The notes beneath the pieces are model-generated. The model made no database searches and was not told the DNA's origin. It worked only from the letters and a program-made list of their open reading frames with translations. From the NCBI RefSeq assembly GCF_000467185.1, contig NZ_BATM01000005.1:1-64000 (forward strand): DNA of 64,000 nt. Direction: 5' to 3'. This DNA comes from Vibrio ezurae NBRC 102218. GTDB lineage: Bacteria; Pseudomonadota; Gammaproteobacteria; Enterobacterales; Vibrionaceae. The translations under genes and the position numbers were made by a program. Of the stretch, positions 1 through 9,575 are shown piece after piece (position 1 is the first letter of the stretch; each line of letters begins with the position of its first letter).

Positions 1-57
1 TAGAGCAGAGGATTGAAAATCCTCGTGTCGGTGGTTCGATTCCGCCTCGAGGCACCA
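1..57 (+). tRNA. tRNA-Phe (GAA), 3' part only
   Basis: The window opens inside this tRNA; the D-arm end, anticodon arm with GAA, T-arm, acceptor 3' strand and CCA are present. It equals the complete tRNA-Phe at 711-786 except in the acceptor stem, where the 3' strand reads TCGAGGC instead of TCCGGGC, so its missing 5' strand should read GCCTCGA. It begins a first Phe-Asn unit. Confidence 0.93.
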
Positions 58-96
58 TTATTTGGTGCGTAACACAATAAGTGTTGCTCAAATAAT

Positions 97-172
97 TCCC
101 CTTTAGTTCAGTTGGTAGAACGGCGGACTGTTAATCCGTATGTCGCAAGTTCAAGTCTTGCAAGGGGAGCCA
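97..172 (+). tRNA. tRNA-Asn (GTT)
   Basis: Complete 76-nt cloverleaf with acceptor TCCCCTT pairing with AAGGGGA, anticodon GTT and encoded CCA. It is identical to the copies at 936 and 1144 and is followed eight bases later by a rho-independent terminator. Confidence 0.97.
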
Positions 173-179
173 CATTACA

Positions 180-208
180 AGCCCTAGTCTTCGGACTGGG
201 GCTTTTTT
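180..208 (+). terminator. Rho-independent terminator of first tRNA unit
   Basis: AGCCCTAGTC and GACTGGGGCT form a 10-bp stem with one T-G wobble and a TTCG loop, followed by six T. The same element recurs at 1227, so tRNA-Asn plus terminator has been duplicated. Confidence 0.92.
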
Positions 209-671
209 GTTTCTGCTTGATTCCTCATCATAGCAATGAAGTAAAAATACCAGCCACACTAACCAAGCGCGCAGCAAAAATACTCGACAACAAGGCAATG
301 ACCCGTTATTTACGACGATGGGTATCAGTCTTGCACTTCTCCCCTATTGGCTTTCTAGTTAAACGTTATTTTAAAAACAGGAATGGCCAATAAACCCAGT
401 GCGCAATAAATCGCCACCGCCAATTTTATCTCCCCTCTATTGTCCGTTAACCTGTAAAGCCAGCCGTTAATTAGTGATTACTCAATTAGATCTCGTTACC
501 GAGTGTAAAAAGTCACACATTTAGCCGCGTATCTTCAATGTAGGGTATGCAAACAATGTAATAGCGAACAGGTTACGGCGAATAAATTGGTGAAAAAACC
601 GCTCTTTTATACACAAAACATACACTTCGGACTAGATTTTCGCCAAGTGGAATATTTTTTGCATTTTTTTG
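209..671. other. Intergenic, no gene seen
   Basis: These 463 bases separate the two tRNA units. An open frame running out of the tRNA-Asn at 112-393 overlaps tRNA and terminator and is not a credible gene. Nothing is recognised here until the tRNA promoter at 672. Confidence 0.6.
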
Positions 672-700
672 TTGACCTTAAAACCGAAAAACCGTTTAAT
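672..700 (+). promoter_or_regulatory. Sigma70 promoter of second tRNA operon
   Basis: TTGACC at 672-677 and TTTAAT at 695-700 are 17 bp apart. The following ACCCCCCGTC is a C-rich discriminator of the kind found on stringently controlled stable-RNA promoters. The first tRNA begins at 711, so the 5' leader is only a few bases. Confidence 0.8.
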
Positions 701-710
701 ACCCCCCGTC

Positions 711-786
711 GCCCGGATAGCTCAGTCGGTAGAGCAGAGGATTGAAAATCCTCGTGTCGGTGGTTCGATTCCGCCTCCGGGCACCA
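711..786 (+). tRNA. tRNA-Phe (GAA)
   Basis: Complete 76-nt tRNA with acceptor GCCCGGA pairing with TCCGGGC, anticodon GAA and encoded CCA. It is the first gene of the five-tRNA operon. Confidence 0.97.
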
Positions 787-838
787 CAATTTATTGTTGG
801 TGTTCAAAGAACGTCAATGAAGTAAAAGAATATAGTGT

Positions 839-914
<76 letters not shown>

Positions 915-935
915 TTTATTTAGTTTAGAAACAAT

Positions 936-1011
936 TCCCCTTTAGTTCAGTTGGTAGAACGGCGGACTGTTAATCCGTATGTCGCAAGTTCAAGTCTTGC
1001 AAGGGGAGCCA
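936..1011 (+). tRNA. tRNA-Asn (GTT)
   Basis: Complete 76-nt tRNA identical to those at 97 and 1144, with anticodon GTT and encoded CCA. Confidence 0.97.
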
Positions 1012-1045
1012 CATTATAGTCAATAGCAAAAGCTGTTGATCAGGC

Positions 1046-1121
<76 letters not shown>

Positions 1122-1143
1122 TTTATTTAGTTTTAAACGTAAT

Positions 1144-1219
1144 TCCCCTTTAGTTCAGTTGGTAGAACGGCGGACTGTTAATCCGTATGTCGCAAGTTCA
1201 AGTCTTGCAAGGGGAGCCA
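1144..1219 (+). tRNA. tRNA-Asn (GTT)
   Basis: Complete 76-nt tRNA identical to those at 97 and 936; last gene of the operon, followed directly by the terminator. Confidence 0.97.
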
Positions 1220-1226
1220 CATTATA

Positions 1227-1256
1227 AGCCCTAGTCTTCGGACTGGGGCTTTTTTG
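1227..1256 (+). terminator. Rho-independent terminator of second tRNA unit
   Basis: Same stem, TTCG loop and T-run as the terminator at 180-208. Confidence 0.92.
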
Positions 1257-1788
1257 TATCTGGGATCTGGGATACGCTATTATTTCAATGCAGAGAGATA
1301 GCGTCTATTTACGATCTCCCTACCACTGAAACAATAAAGCAAAAGAACATCAAATATAAATCCCCTCTTCTTTCATGATAAAAGCCACCACAAGCCCTCA
1401 AAGCGTATCAATCAACACACTCTATCAGCTGAGCCTACAAAAGGTCGTTGGCGCGCTCTACAGAGCGTATTAATTACATCTATCTTTACACTCATCAAAC
1501 ATCACATCGTATAAAGTCATCACACAGAGTCATCGCACGCGGCTTCCTTACGCAATTACTGTAATTTTATTACAAAAACAATCAATTCCACTCCATTTGT
1601 TCACAACACAAGCAAAACACCACCATAAACCGAGCAATTATTGCTACTAATTTGAGCTAAAGTTTAAGAAACGAGATCTATATCACTTATTATTTTCTCC
1701 TACAAAAAGAGAAAGCGTTACATAGATCACTATTAGTTGAGAATTAATATCATTTAAAACGTAATGTAATTTACCAACACGCATTTAT

Positions 1789-1804
1789 TGTGATCAAGAT
1801 CACC
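1789..1804 (+). promoter_or_regulatory. CRP-cAMP binding site, distal
   Basis: TGTGA-TCAAGA-TCACC matches the TGTGA-N6-TCACA consensus in nine of ten positions, as expected for a mannitol operon under catabolite control. Confidence 0.75.
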
Positions 1805-1831
1805 AAGTTAAAACTTTGATCGGATTATTTG

Positions 1832-1847
1832 CGTGATATAAATCACA
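1832..1847 (+). promoter_or_regulatory. CRP-cAMP binding site, proximal
   Basis: CGTGA-TATAAA-TCACA matches the consensus in nine of ten positions. Its centre is 43 bp from that of the distal site, about four helical turns, so both could lie on one DNA face. Confidence 0.75.
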
Positions 1848-1959
1848 CTTTATGGGCTGGCAATGCGTTTTCAAAATTATGTGTTAGATTTTTCTCAACG
1901 TTAAACAAAACAACACGCCAAACAATGCCATTTGGCTCAAATAATAAATGAGGTCACCT

Positions 1960-3840
1960 ATGCTATCTCCCGAAGCTAAGATTAAAGTTCAAAACTTTGG
2001 TCGTTTCCTCTCCAACATGGTTATGCCAAATATTGGCGCATTCATTGCTTGGGGTTTCATTACTGCACTATTTATCCCAACAGGCTGGATTCCTAACGAA
2101 ACGTTAGCAGCGATGGTTGGTCCTATGATCAAATACCTTCTACCACTATTGATTGGTTATACCGGTGGTAAAATGGTCGGTGGTGAACGTGGAGCTGTAG
2201 TCGGTGCCATCACGACAATGGGTGTTATCGTTGGTACTGATATCCCAATGTTCATGGGGGCGATGATTGTTGGTCCACTGGGTGGACTTGCGATTAAGAA
2301 ATTCGATGAAGCGATTCACGGCAAAGTGAAAAGCGGCTTCGAAATGCTGGTGAACAATTTCTCTGCCGGTATCATCGGTATGATTTGTGCCATTCTCGCT
2401 TTCTTAGTCATTGGTCCTGCTGTAAAACTTCTATCCACAGGTCTTGCTGCTGGCGTAGATATTATGGTTAACGCGGGCTTACTTCCTCTTGCTTCTATTT
2501 TCGTAGAGCCTGCAAAAATCTTGTTCCTAAACAATGCCATTAACCACGGTATCTTTACACCACTAGGTGTTCAGCAATCAGAAGAGTTAGGTCGCTCAAT
2601 CTTCTTCCTTATTGAAGCTAACCCAGGCCCAGGTCTTGGTCTACTGCTTGCTTACATGGTATTTGGTAAAGGTAACGCTAAACAATCTGCAGCAGGTGCT
2701 TCGATCATCCACTTCTTTGGTGGTATCCACGAAATCTACTTCCCATACGTATTGATGAACCCTCGCCTAGTGCTAGCGGTTATCGCAGGTGGTATGACAG
2801 GTGTATTCACTAACGTAATCTTTAGCTCTGGTCTTATTTCACCAGCGTCACCGGGTTCTATCTTCGCTGTCCTTATTATGACGCCTAAAGATTCCTTTGT
2901 TGGTGTAATCCTATCGGTAGTGGCGGCAGCGGTTGTCTCTTTCTTAGTGGCTTCACTGTTAATGAAAACTCAAGCTGATTCTGCTGACGATGAAGATTCT
3001 CTAGAAAAAGCCGCAAACCAAATGAAAGACATGAAAGCGTCTGCAAAAGGTCAAGAAGCGGGTTCAGTAAACATGTCGGCAGTAAAGAGCATCATCGTAG
3101 CGTGTGACGCAGGCATGGGCTCAAGTGCAATGGGTGCAGGTTTACTGCGTAAAAAAGTAGAAGCGGCAGGTTTGGATATTTCAGTCATCAACCTAGCCAT
3201 CAATAACCTTCCACAAGACGTTGATATTGTTGTCACACACAGAGATCTGACAGACCGTGCCCGCTCTGTTGTCGCTGGTGCGCATCACATCTCACTGTCT
3301 AACTTCCTAGATGGCGGTGTGTACGACAAACTGGTAGAGCAACTGCTAGACGCACAAGGGGCAAGTGCTGCGCCAGCCGCAACTCAAGCACCTAAAGCAC
3401 AAGGTACGTTGCAATTATCAGAAGACCATATCTTCTTAGGGCTACAAGTTAAAACAAAACAAGATGTCATTAAATTTGCTGGTGAACAGCTCGTTAAACT
3501 AGGCCACGTAAGCCCTGAATACATTGATGGCATGTTAGCGCGAGAAGAGTTGGTCTCAACCTATCTTGGCGAGTCTATCGCGGTGCCACACGGTACTATC
3601 GAAGCGAAAAAATACGTGCAAAACACAGGTATCGTATTCTGCCAATTCCCTGAAGGTATTCAGTGGGGCGAAGACGAAGATGATGTCGCTAAGATGGTCA
3701 TTGGTATTGCCGCTCAAGGTGATGAACATATCCAAGTTATCACCGCTATCACAAATTCACTTGATGACGACGAAGCAGTTGAGTTATTGAAGACCACATC
3801 CAACTCTCAGGATGTACTCAATATTCTTAACGGAAAGTAG
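1960..3840 (+). CDS. mtlA: PTS mannitol transporter subunit IICBA
   Basis: Mannitol-specific enzyme II of the phosphotransferase system; it imports mannitol through the inner membrane and phosphorylates it to mannitol-1-phosphate. The 626-aa product has the full IIC-IIB-IIA order. The N-terminal membrane domain carries the GGIHEIYFPYVLM signature. The IIB domain carries CDAGMGSS with phospho-Cys382, and the C-terminal IIA domain carries VPHGT with phospho-His544. These correspond to Cys384 and His554 of the 637-aa E. coli protein. The ATG at 1948 has no Shine-Dalgarno and its own bases form GAGGT just before the ATG at 1960, so 1960 is the start. First gene of mtlADR; a hairpin terminator follows it, so downstream genes are probably expressed less. 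Confidence 0.97.
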   Translation: MLSPEAKIKVQNFGRFLSNMVMPNIGAFIAWGFITALFIPTGWIPNETLAAMVGPMIKYLLPLLIGYTGGKMVGGERGAVVGAITTMGVIVGTDIPMFMGAMIVGPLGGLAIKKFDEAIHGKVKSGFEMLVNNFSAGIIGMICAILAFLVIGPAVKLLSTGLAAGVDIMVNAGLLPLASIFVEPAKILFLNNAINHGIFTPLGVQQSEELGRSIFFLIEANPGPGLGLLLAYMVFGKGNAKQSAAGASIIHFFGGIHEIYFPYVLMNPRLVLAVIAGGMTGVFTNVIFSSGLISPASPGSIFAVLIMTPKDSFVGVILSVVAAAVVSFLVASLLMKTQADSADDEDSLEKAANQMKDMKASAKGQEAGSVNMSAVKSIIVACDAGMGSSAMGAGLLRKKVEAAGLDISVINLAINNLPQDVDIVVTHRDLTDRARSVVAGAHHISLSNFLDGGVYDKLVEQLLDAQGASAAPAATQAPKAQGTLQLSEDHIFLGLQVKTKQDVIKFAGEQLVKLGHVSPEYIDGMLAREELVSTYLGESIAVPHGTIEAKKYVQNTGIVFCQFPEGIQWGEDEDDVAKMVIGIAAQGDEHIQVITAITNSLDDDEAVELLKTTSNSQDVLNILNGK

Positions 3841-3872
3841 TAATGCATGAGTCGTGCTCCTAAGTAAGTGAC

Positions 3873-3912
3873 GAGGCCAGCTCCCCTAGTATTTCGCTGG
3901 CCTCTTTTTTAT
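3873..3912 (+). terminator. Intra-operon terminator between mtlA and mtlD
   Basis: GAGGCCAGC and GCTGGCCTC form a perfect 9-bp stem followed by six T. Placed only 28 bases before mtlD, it probably acts as a partial terminator that lowers mtlD and mtlR relative to mtlA. Confidence 0.85.
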
Positions 3913-3940
3913 TTTTAATCTCTATTGTCTAGGTATTGTT

Positions 3941-5089
3941 ATGAAAGCTCTACATTTTGGTGCAGGTAACATTGGTCGTGGTTTTATCGGTAAATTATTG
4001 GCCGATGCGGGTATCTCAGTCACATTTGCAGACGTGAATGAAACCGTGGTTAATGCGCTTATCGAACGCGGTGAATACCCTGTGAAAGTCGTCGGTGTAG
4101 ACTCTGTCGTTGACACTGTATCCAACGTAACCGCAGTCAATTCAACAAGCCCTGAGGTGGTTGATTGCATTGCGGTATCGGACATAGTCACAACAGCGGT
4201 TGGCCCAACGGTATTAAACATCATCTCTAAAACCATAGCGCAAGGTATTGAACTGCGTTTCTCTCAAGGAAATACCACGCCACTTAACATCATTGCTTGT
4301 GAGAATATGGTGCGTGGTACGAGCCAGCTAAAAACCACAGTTTATGGTCACCTTAGTGATGAAGTGAAAGCACAAGCTGAGCAATTGGTAGGCTTTGTCG
4401 ATTCCGCTGTCGATCGTATCGTACCACCAGCAGAAGAAGGGGAAACAGACCCACTTGCAGTGACGGTAGAAACCTTTAGTGAATGGATTGTTGACCGTAC
4501 ACAATTCAAAGGCAATGTGCCCAATATCCCGGGCATGGAATGTACGGATAACCTAATGGCCTTTGTTGAGCGTAAACTCTTTACTTTAAACACTGGTCAC
4601 CTTATCACGGCATATCTTGGGGTATTAGCAGGCCACGAAACCATTAAAGATTCTATTGAAGACGATGCTATTCGCACACAAGTTAAAGCGGCAATGCAAG
4701 AAAGCGGTGAAGTTCTGATTCGTCGTTACGGCTTTGACCCACAAACGCATGCGGCATACATTGAGAAAATTCTAGGACGATTTGCTAACCCTTATCTTCG
4801 TGACGAAGTTGACCGTGTTGGTCGCCAACCAATTCGAAAACTGAGCCCTCAAGACCGTTTAATTAAGCCATTAAATGGTACTCTAGAGTACAACTTGCCG
4901 AACGAACATTTACTGAAAGGTATTGCAGCAGCATTCCACTATAAGAATGACGATGACCCACAAGCGGTAGAGCTTCAAGCAATGTTCGCCGAAAAAGGCT
5001 TTGCTGAAACACTCGCTCACTACTCTGAGCTGAATGTTGATGCTGAAGTTGTTAAACTTGCTGAGCAAGCTTATCTAGCAATCAAATGA
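3941..5089 (+). CDS. mtlD: Mannitol-1-phosphate 5-dehydrogenase
   Basis: Oxidises mannitol-1-phosphate, the product of MtlA, to fructose-6-phosphate with NAD+ in the cytoplasm, feeding glycolysis. The 382-aa protein starts with the Rossmann motif [10 protein letters not shown] (residues 6-15) and has the usual length of the family (382 aa in E. coli). The C-terminal half shows the helical substrate domain with KLFTLNTGH and the conserved [19 protein letters not shown] region. It lies between mtlA and mtlR on the same strand, with the partial terminator in front and a short hairpin after it. Confidence 0.97.
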   Translation: MKALHFGAGNIGRGFIGKLLADAGISVTFADVNETVVNALIERGEYPVKVVGVDSVVDTVSNVTAVNSTSPEVVDCIAVSDIVTTAVGPTVLNIISKTIAQGIELRFSQGNTTPLNIIACENMVRGTSQLKTTVYGHLSDEVKAQAEQLVGFVDSAVDRIVPPAEEGETDPLAVTVETFSEWIVDRTQFKGNVPNIPGMECTDNLMAFVERKLFTLNTGHLITAYLGVLAGHETIKDSIEDDAIRTQVKAAMQESGEVLIRRYGFDPQTHAAYIEKILGRFANPYLRDEVDRVGRQPIRKLSPQDRLIKPLNGTLEYNLPNEHLLKGIAAAFHYKNDDDPQAVELQAMFAEKGFAETLAHYSELNVDAEVVKLAEQAYLAIK

Positions 5090-5096
5090 CCGCCGA

Positions 5097-5126
5097 CATT
5101 AGGTGCTTCAAACGAAGCATCTAATG
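5097..5126 (+). other. Hairpin between mtlD and mtlR
   Basis: CATTAGGTGCTTC and GAAGCATCTAATG form a 13-bp stem with one G-T pair and a four-base loop. No T-run follows, so it is more likely an mRNA-stability or processing element than a terminator. Confidence 0.6.
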
Positions 5127-5155
5127 GGATCATTTCTCATAGTATAAAGAACAAT

Positions 5156-5692
5156 ATGCCCATAACCCCACAAAATGAAGCTGAGCTACTCGAAGCCCTT
5201 TCTGAAGCAGAAAGTGCTCATGAGTGCTTGTTCACCGCCTACGATGTATTAGACGATACGGTCGATGCATTGTTGAAAAGTATCTTTTTTAAAGATGACT
5301 ATGCGGTAAAGTTTGTGGTGGATCCGTTATTGACTAACGATGGGCCTCTAGGAGAAATTCAAGTCCGTACTAAATTATTACTTGGACTCGGAAGCATCTC
5401 AAAAGAGGTGTACGACGATATCGATATTTTCGTCACCCTAAAAGAGTGGGCAAAAATTCAAGGTGATGAGGTCAGCTTTACAGAAGTGGATGTGCTATTT
5501 GAACTCAATCGAATTAACTCCATCAAAGGCATTGCCCCGTTAGAGTTTGATGCTTCCCTCCTTGAGGGAATGAGCGGCGCAACCTTAGAGATGTTTTTAA
5601 CTCGCCACTTTCAAAGAGTACGCTCAACTTTAGTACTGGCAGTCACAGATATTGTAGCTCAGCTATGTCGAGAAAATGACCTGACTTCCTAA
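5156..5692 (+). CDS. mtlR: Mannitol operon repressor, MltR family
   Basis: The 178-aa protein matches the MtlR/MltR repressor family: an all-helical protein without a classical helix-turn-helix that lowers mannitol operon expression when mannitol is absent. Recognition rests on length, the mtlADR order, and the family-like stretch from the acidic N-terminal helix to KLLLGLGSISKEVYDDIDIF near residues 70-95. Third gene of the operon, closed by a strong terminator shared with nagB. Confidence 0.88.
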   Translation: MPITPQNEAELLEALSEAESAHECLFTAYDVLDDTVDALLKSIFFKDDYAVKFVVDPLLTNDGPLGEIQVRTKLLLGLGSISKEVYDDIDIFVTLKEWAKIQGDEVSFTEVDVLFELNRINSIKGIAPLEFDASLLEGMSGATLEMFLTRHFQRVRSTLVLAVTDIVAQLCRENDLTS

Positions 5693-5698
5693 AACAAA

Positions 5699-5723
5699 AA
5701 AACCACCTCGCGGTGGTTTTTTT
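5699..5723. terminator. Bidirectional terminator, mtlR / nagB
   Basis: ACCACC and GGTGGT form a tight stem with a TCGC loop, flanked by A-runs on the left and T-runs on the right. It serves mtlR on the plus strand and nagB on the minus strand. Confidence 0.9.
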
Positions 5724-5744
5724 AGCGTTCGATAATCTTAAAGA

Positions 5745-6545
5745 TTACAGACCTTTAATGTTCTCAGCTTCTAGCTCATTAAAGTATTTAACTGTTTTCA
5801 CTTTAAGCTCTTGTTGTGCTGGTTCATCAGCAACAATCACTGCTTTATTGTGCAGTTGTAGTGCAGTTACCGTCCACATGTGGTTGATAGAACCTTCTAC
5901 CGCCATTTGTAGTGCTTGTGCTTTATTGTGGCCTAGAGAAAGAATCATCACTTCTTCAGCATCTAGCAAAGTCGCTACACCGATAGTAAGTGCGTACTTA
6001 GGTACTTGCGAGATATCGCCATCAAAGAAGCGAGAGTTAGCAATACGAGTATCTTCAGTTAGCGTCTTAATACGTGTACGTGAAGATAGAGATGAACCTG
6101 GCTCATTAAATGCGATGTGGCCATCAATGCCTACGCCGCCCATGAACAAGTTAATCTTGCCGTAAGACTTCATTTTAGCTTCGTATGCAGCACAATGAGC
6201 GTCGATATCATCAGCTAAACCGTCAAGTAGGTTAATGTTTTCTTCTTGTACATCAACGTGGTTGAAGAAGTTGTTGTACATGAAAGAGCGGTAAGACTCA
6301 GGATGGTTAGGATCAATTCCAACATACTCATCCATGTTAAAAGTCACTACGTGTTTAAAGCTAACTTCACCCGCTTTATACAAATCGATCAGTGCTTTGT
6401 ATGTAGTTAATGGTGTGCCACCCGTTGGTAGACCCAATACAAATGGTCGCTCAGCAGTTGGTTGGAATTTATTGATGCTTTCAACAATATGACGCGCAGC
6501 CCACTTACCTACTTTCTCAGCATTGCTTAACGGAATAAGTCTCAT
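5745..6545 (-). CDS. nagB: Glucosamine-6-phosphate deaminase
   Basis: Converts glucosamine-6-phosphate to fructose-6-phosphate and ammonia, the last step of N-acetylglucosamine and chitin catabolism. The 266-aa length equals the E. coli enzyme. Visible are the phosphate loop [12 protein letters not shown] (38-49), catalytic Asp72 in FNMDEYVG, and [15 protein letters not shown] with the catalytic Asp and His near 141 and 143. Its role opposes that of GlmS two genes away. The intergenic region towards the DeoR-type regulator carries a perfect 12-bp palindrome that may be its operator. Confidence 0.97.
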   Translation of the reverse strand: MRLIPLSNAEKVGKWAARHIVESINKFQPTAERPFVLGLPTGGTPLTTYKALIDLYKAGEVSFKHVVTFNMDEYVGIDPNHPESYRSFMYNNFFNHVDVQEENINLLDGLADDIDAHCAAYEAKMKSYGKINLFMGGVGIDGHIAFNEPGSSLSSRTRIKTLTEDTRIANSRFFDGDISQVPKYALTIGVATLLDAEEVMILSLGHNKAQALQMAVEGSINHMWTVTALQLHNKAVIVADEPAQQELKVKTVKYFNELEAENIKGL

Positions 6546-6811
6546 AAATCTACCTTTCTAACGATTAGGGTTGAATGTTTTTTTGTAGTGTAAAATAAGT
6601 AATGCTTTTATCCAATACAAATTCGAATTTTTTTGACCTAGATCGTACAAAAAATCGCTAACAGCGCAAAATTATCCGAATTTTATCCCTCATAAATGCA
6701 TTTCAAAGTGAAACTTTATGCCATTCACTGCTGTGATAATTCTCGATGAGAATTATCTGCTTCGATTCACAAGCGACTGGATTAGATACGCCCTACTCTA
6801 AAAATTAAGTA
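6546..6811. promoter_or_regulatory. nagB / DeoR-type divergent regulatory region
   Basis: AT-rich spacer between the divergent genes. It contains AAATTCGAATTT, a perfect 12-bp palindrome at 6619-6630, about 75 bp upstream of nagB, which is a candidate operator. GATGAGAATTATC at 6745-6757 resembles a Fur half-box but lacks a partner. No NagC-type site could be assigned with confidence. Confidence 0.4.
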
Positions 6812-6874
6812 TTTCGATTTAATTTCGATATATAGACATTTAAGTTTCGATGTGAAAGAATATCGCAATCGAAA
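6812..6874. promoter_or_regulatory. Phased TTTCGAT repeats, probable DeoR-family operator
   Basis: TTTCGAT occurs at 6812, 6823 and 6845, i.e. 11 and 22 bp apart, exactly one and two helical turns. The inverted form ATCGAAA lies at 6868, and CGAAAC follows it. TTTCG/CGAAA repeats are typical targets of AgaR-like DeoR-family repressors. The cluster lies directly before the regulator's likely start, suggesting autoregulation. Confidence 0.6.
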
Positions 6875-6890
6875 CGAAACACAGATCCCC

Positions 6891-7658
6891 ATGACAAAGA
6901 GAAACTCGCAAATTCGACGCAGTGCTATTGCTTCTCTCGTAGAGCAACAAGGCGAAGTCACCGTTGAAGAGCTAGCCAAACGCTTTGACACCTCAGAAGT
7001 CACCATTCGTAAAGACCTTGCTTCTTTAGAGCAAAGTGGTCAGTTATTACGTCGCTACGGTGGTGCCGTGTCGATTCCAACCGAAACCGTTGTCGAAGAG
7101 CTCAGCATTCTGGTCTCAGAAGAAAAACGTGCTTTAGCCGCAACCGCAGTATCTCTAGTTCGCGATCACAATCGAATTGTGATTGATAGCGGCAGTACAA
7201 CGGGTGCACTAATTTCTATGCTCGATGGAAAAAAAGGCTTAGTGGTTATGACCAATTCATTAACCGCAGCCAATGCACTTAATGAATTAGAAAGTGAACC
7301 GACCCTATTAATGACTGGTGGCACATGGGATGCCCATTCCGATTCATTCCAAGGGCAAGTAGCGGAAGCAGCACTACGATCGTATGACTTTGATCAGCTG
7401 TTTGTGGGCGCTGACGGTCTGGATCTTGAGCGAGGTACCACCACCTTTAATGAACTGATTGGTTTAAGCCGAGTCATGGCGGAAGTATCGCGCCAAGTGA
7501 TCGTGATGATCGAGTCAGACAAAATTGGTCGACGTATCCCCAACCTAGAACTGGCTTGGGACAACATAGATATTGTCGTTACCGATCAGAACCTGTCTGA
7601 CGAATATAAAGAAATTATCGAATCAAAATCTGTTCGTGTCATACGAGCAGAAAATTAA
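6891..7658 (+). CDS. DeoR/GlpR-family transcriptional regulator
   Basis: Sugar-phosphate-responsive repressor type. An N-terminal DeoR helix-turn-helix spans about residues 8-55, with VTVEELAKRFDTSEVTIRKDL as the recognition part, followed by RYGGAV and the DeoR sensor domain with IDSGSTT and MTGG motifs. The ATG at 6891 gives 255 aa and places the helix-turn-helix where it normally lies; an in-frame ATG at 6852 would add 13 residues and run through the TTTCGAT repeats. Lying between nagB and glmS and resembling AgaR, it probably senses an amino-sugar phosphate. It is 55 bases before glmS and may control or be co-transcribed with it; the exact targets are inferred. Confidence 0.88.
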   Translation: MTKRNSQIRRSAIASLVEQQGEVTVEELAKRFDTSEVTIRKDLASLEQSGQLLRRYGGAVSIPTETVVEELSILVSEEKRALAATAVSLVRDHNRIVIDSGSTTGALISMLDGKKGLVVMTNSLTAANALNELESEPTLLMTGGTWDAHSDSFQGQVAEAALRSYDFDQLFVGADGLDLERGTTTFNELIGLSRVMAEVSRQVIVMIESDKIGRRIPNLELAWDNIDIVVTDQNLSDEYKEIIESKSVRVIRAEN

Positions 7659-7713
7659 ATTAGTACTTATGGTCTTCGTCTCAATATAAAGAAGACAAAT
7701 TGGAGAATACAAA

Positions 7714-9546
7714 ATGTGTGGAATTGTTGGTGCAGTAGCACAACGTGATGTGGCTGAAATCCTTGTTGAAGGTTTACGCCGTCTTGAATACCGTGGCTAT
7801 GACTCTGCTGGTGTTGCAGTAGTGGATAGCGAATCAAACCTAACTCGCGTGCGTCGCTTAGGTAAGGTTCAAGAACTTGCTGATGCTGTAAACGAGCAGC
7901 ACGTTGCGGGCGGTACAGGCATTGCACATACACGTTGGGCAACTCACGGTGAACCAAGTGAAGCAAACGCTCACCCACACATGTCTGGCGATATTGCGGT
8001 TGTACACAACGGCATCATTGAAAACCACGAAGAACTGCGTGAACTATTAACTGGACGCGGTTATGTGTTCACATCTCAAACAGATACTGAAGTTATCGCT
8101 CACCTAGTTGAGTGGGAACTGAGAACTTCTGCTTCATTGATTGAAGCTCTACAAAAAACCGCAAAACAACTTGAAGGTGCATACGGCACCGTAGCGGTTG
8201 ATCGTAAAGATCCTAGCCGCATCGTAGTTGCTCGCTCTGGTAGCCCAATTGTTATTGGTCTAGGTGTAGGTGAAAACTTCCTAGCCTCTGATCAGCTAGC
8301 ACTACTTAACGTAACTCGTCGCTTTATCTACCTTGAAGAGGGTGACATTGCCGAAATCACTCGCCGTGAAGTGTCTATCTTTGATGCGGAAGGCAACGCA
8401 GTTGAACGTGAAGAGCACGAATCTAACGCAGAACACGATGCCGGTGACAAAGGTAAATACCGTCACTTCATGCAAAAAGAGATCTTTGAGCAGCCAACAG
8501 CGCTTATCAGCACTATGGAAGGCCGTCTGTCTGCTGACTCTGTTATCACTAACGCGATTGGCGTAAAAGCAGAAGAAATCCTAAGCAAAGTAGAACACGT
8601 ACAAATCATTGCTTGTGGTACTTCATACAACTCAGGCATGGCTGCTCGCTACTGGTTTGAATCTATCGCGGGCGTAAGCTGTGACGTAGAAATTGCTTCT
8701 GAGTTCCGCTACCGTAAATTCGTGACTCGCCCTAACAGCTTGCTAGTGACACTTTCTCAATCAGGTGAAACAGCCGATACACTCGCTGCGCTACGCCTAG
8801 CTAAAGAGAAAGGCTACATGGCCGCAATGACTATCTGTAACGTGGCAGGTTCATCACTGGTTCGCGAATCAGACTTCGCCTTCATGACCCGTGCGGGAAC
8901 TGAAATTGGCGTTGCCTCAACCAAAGCATTCACAACCCAACTTGCAGCAATGCTAATGATGGTCGTGTCTATTGGTCGCCTGCAAGGTCGCGTAGATCAA
9001 GCGCAAGAAACAGAAATTGTTAAAGCACTGCACGAGCTACCAACCGCTATCGAAAAAGCCCTAGCCTTCGACAAAGAAATCGAAGCACTAGCCCCTGATT
9101 TTGCAGACAAACACCACACCCTATTCCTAGGTCGCGGTGAGTACTACCCAATCGCAATGGAAGCCTCTCTAAAACTAAAAGAGATCTCTTACATTCACGC
9201 AGAAGCCTACGCCGCTGGCGAACTAAAACACGGCCCTCTAGCGCTCATTGATGCTGACATGCCTGTAGTCGTAGTTGCACCAAACAACGACCTACTAGAG
9301 AAGCTAAAATCTAACGTAGAAGAAGTACGTGCGCGTGGCGGTCTACTGTATGTCTTTGCCGATGAAGAAGCCGGCTTTGAAGGCGACGAAAACATGAAGA
9401 TCATCAAAATGCCTCACGTCAGTGAAATCATTGCCCCAATCTTCTACACAGTACCAATGCAATTGCTGTCGTACCACATTGCATTAATCAAAGGTACTGA
9501 CGTTGACCAACCACGTAACCTAGCGAAAGCGGTTACTGTAGAATAA
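7714..9546 (+). CDS. glmS: Glutamine-fructose-6-phosphate aminotransferase (isomerizing)
   Basis: Makes glucosamine-6-phosphate from fructose-6-phosphate and glutamine, the first step to UDP-GlcNAc for peptidoglycan and LPS. The 610-aa protein begins MCGIVGA; the Cys after the initiator Met is the glutaminase nucleophile. The class II glutamine amidotransferase domain covers about 1-240, with [11 protein letters not shown] and HTRWATHG. Two SIS isomerase domains follow, with CGTSYNSG and [10 protein letters not shown]. It ends in the conserved [13 protein letters not shown] tail. A GGAG Shine-Dalgarno precedes the ATG. GlmS activity opposes NagB; the DeoR-type regulator immediately upstream may link the two. 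Confidence 0.98.
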   Translation: MCGIVGAVAQRDVAEILVEGLRRLEYRGYDSAGVAVVDSESNLTRVRRLGKVQELADAVNEQHVAGGTGIAHTRWATHGEPSEANAHPHMSGDIAVVHNGIIENHEELRELLTGRGYVFTSQTDTEVIAHLVEWELRTSASLIEALQKTAKQLEGAYGTVAVDRKDPSRIVVARSGSPIVIGLGVGENFLASDQLALLNVTRRFIYLEEGDIAEITRREVSIFDAEGNAVEREEHESNAEHDAGDKGKYRHFMQKEIFEQPTALISTMEGRLSADSVITNAIGVKAEEILSKVEHVQIIACGTSYNSGMAARYWFESIAGVSCDVEIASEFRYRKFVTRPNSLLVTLSQSGETADTLAALRLAKEKGYMAAMTICNVAGSSLVRESDFAFMTRAGTEIGVASTKAFTTQLAAMLMMVVSIGRLQGRVDQAQETEIVKALHELPTAIEKALAFDKEIEALAPDFADKHHTLFLGRGEYYPIAMEASLKLKEISYIHAEAYAAGELKHGPLALIDADMPVVVVAPNNDLLEKLKSNVEEVRARGGLLYVFADEEAGFEGDENMKIIKMPHVSEIIAPIFYTVPMQLLSYHIALIKGTDVDQPRNLAKAVTVE

Positions 9547-9575
9547 TCAACCGTCGTTGATAACATTCTCTTATT

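Larger units (their letters stand above)
1257..1959 (+). promoter_or_regulatory. Long mtlA upstream region and leader
   Basis: About 700 bases without a convincing protein gene precede mtlA. They hold the two CRP sites listed separately, further GATCAC-type half sites near 1675-1735, and a possible -10 (TTAGAT, 1884-1889) that would give a leader of about 70 nt. In Vibrio cholerae an antisense RNA, MtlS, is made against the mtlA leader. Whether an equivalent is encoded on the minus strand here cannot be shown by eye. Confidence 0.55.

Noticed and set aside
112..393. Open frame of 93 aa beginning inside the first tRNA-Asn
   Set aside because: It is translated from tRNA and terminator sequence and has no Shine-Dalgarno.
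6745..6757. Fur box near the nagB/DeoR spacer
   Set aside because: Only one half resembles the consensus and neither neighbour has an iron role.
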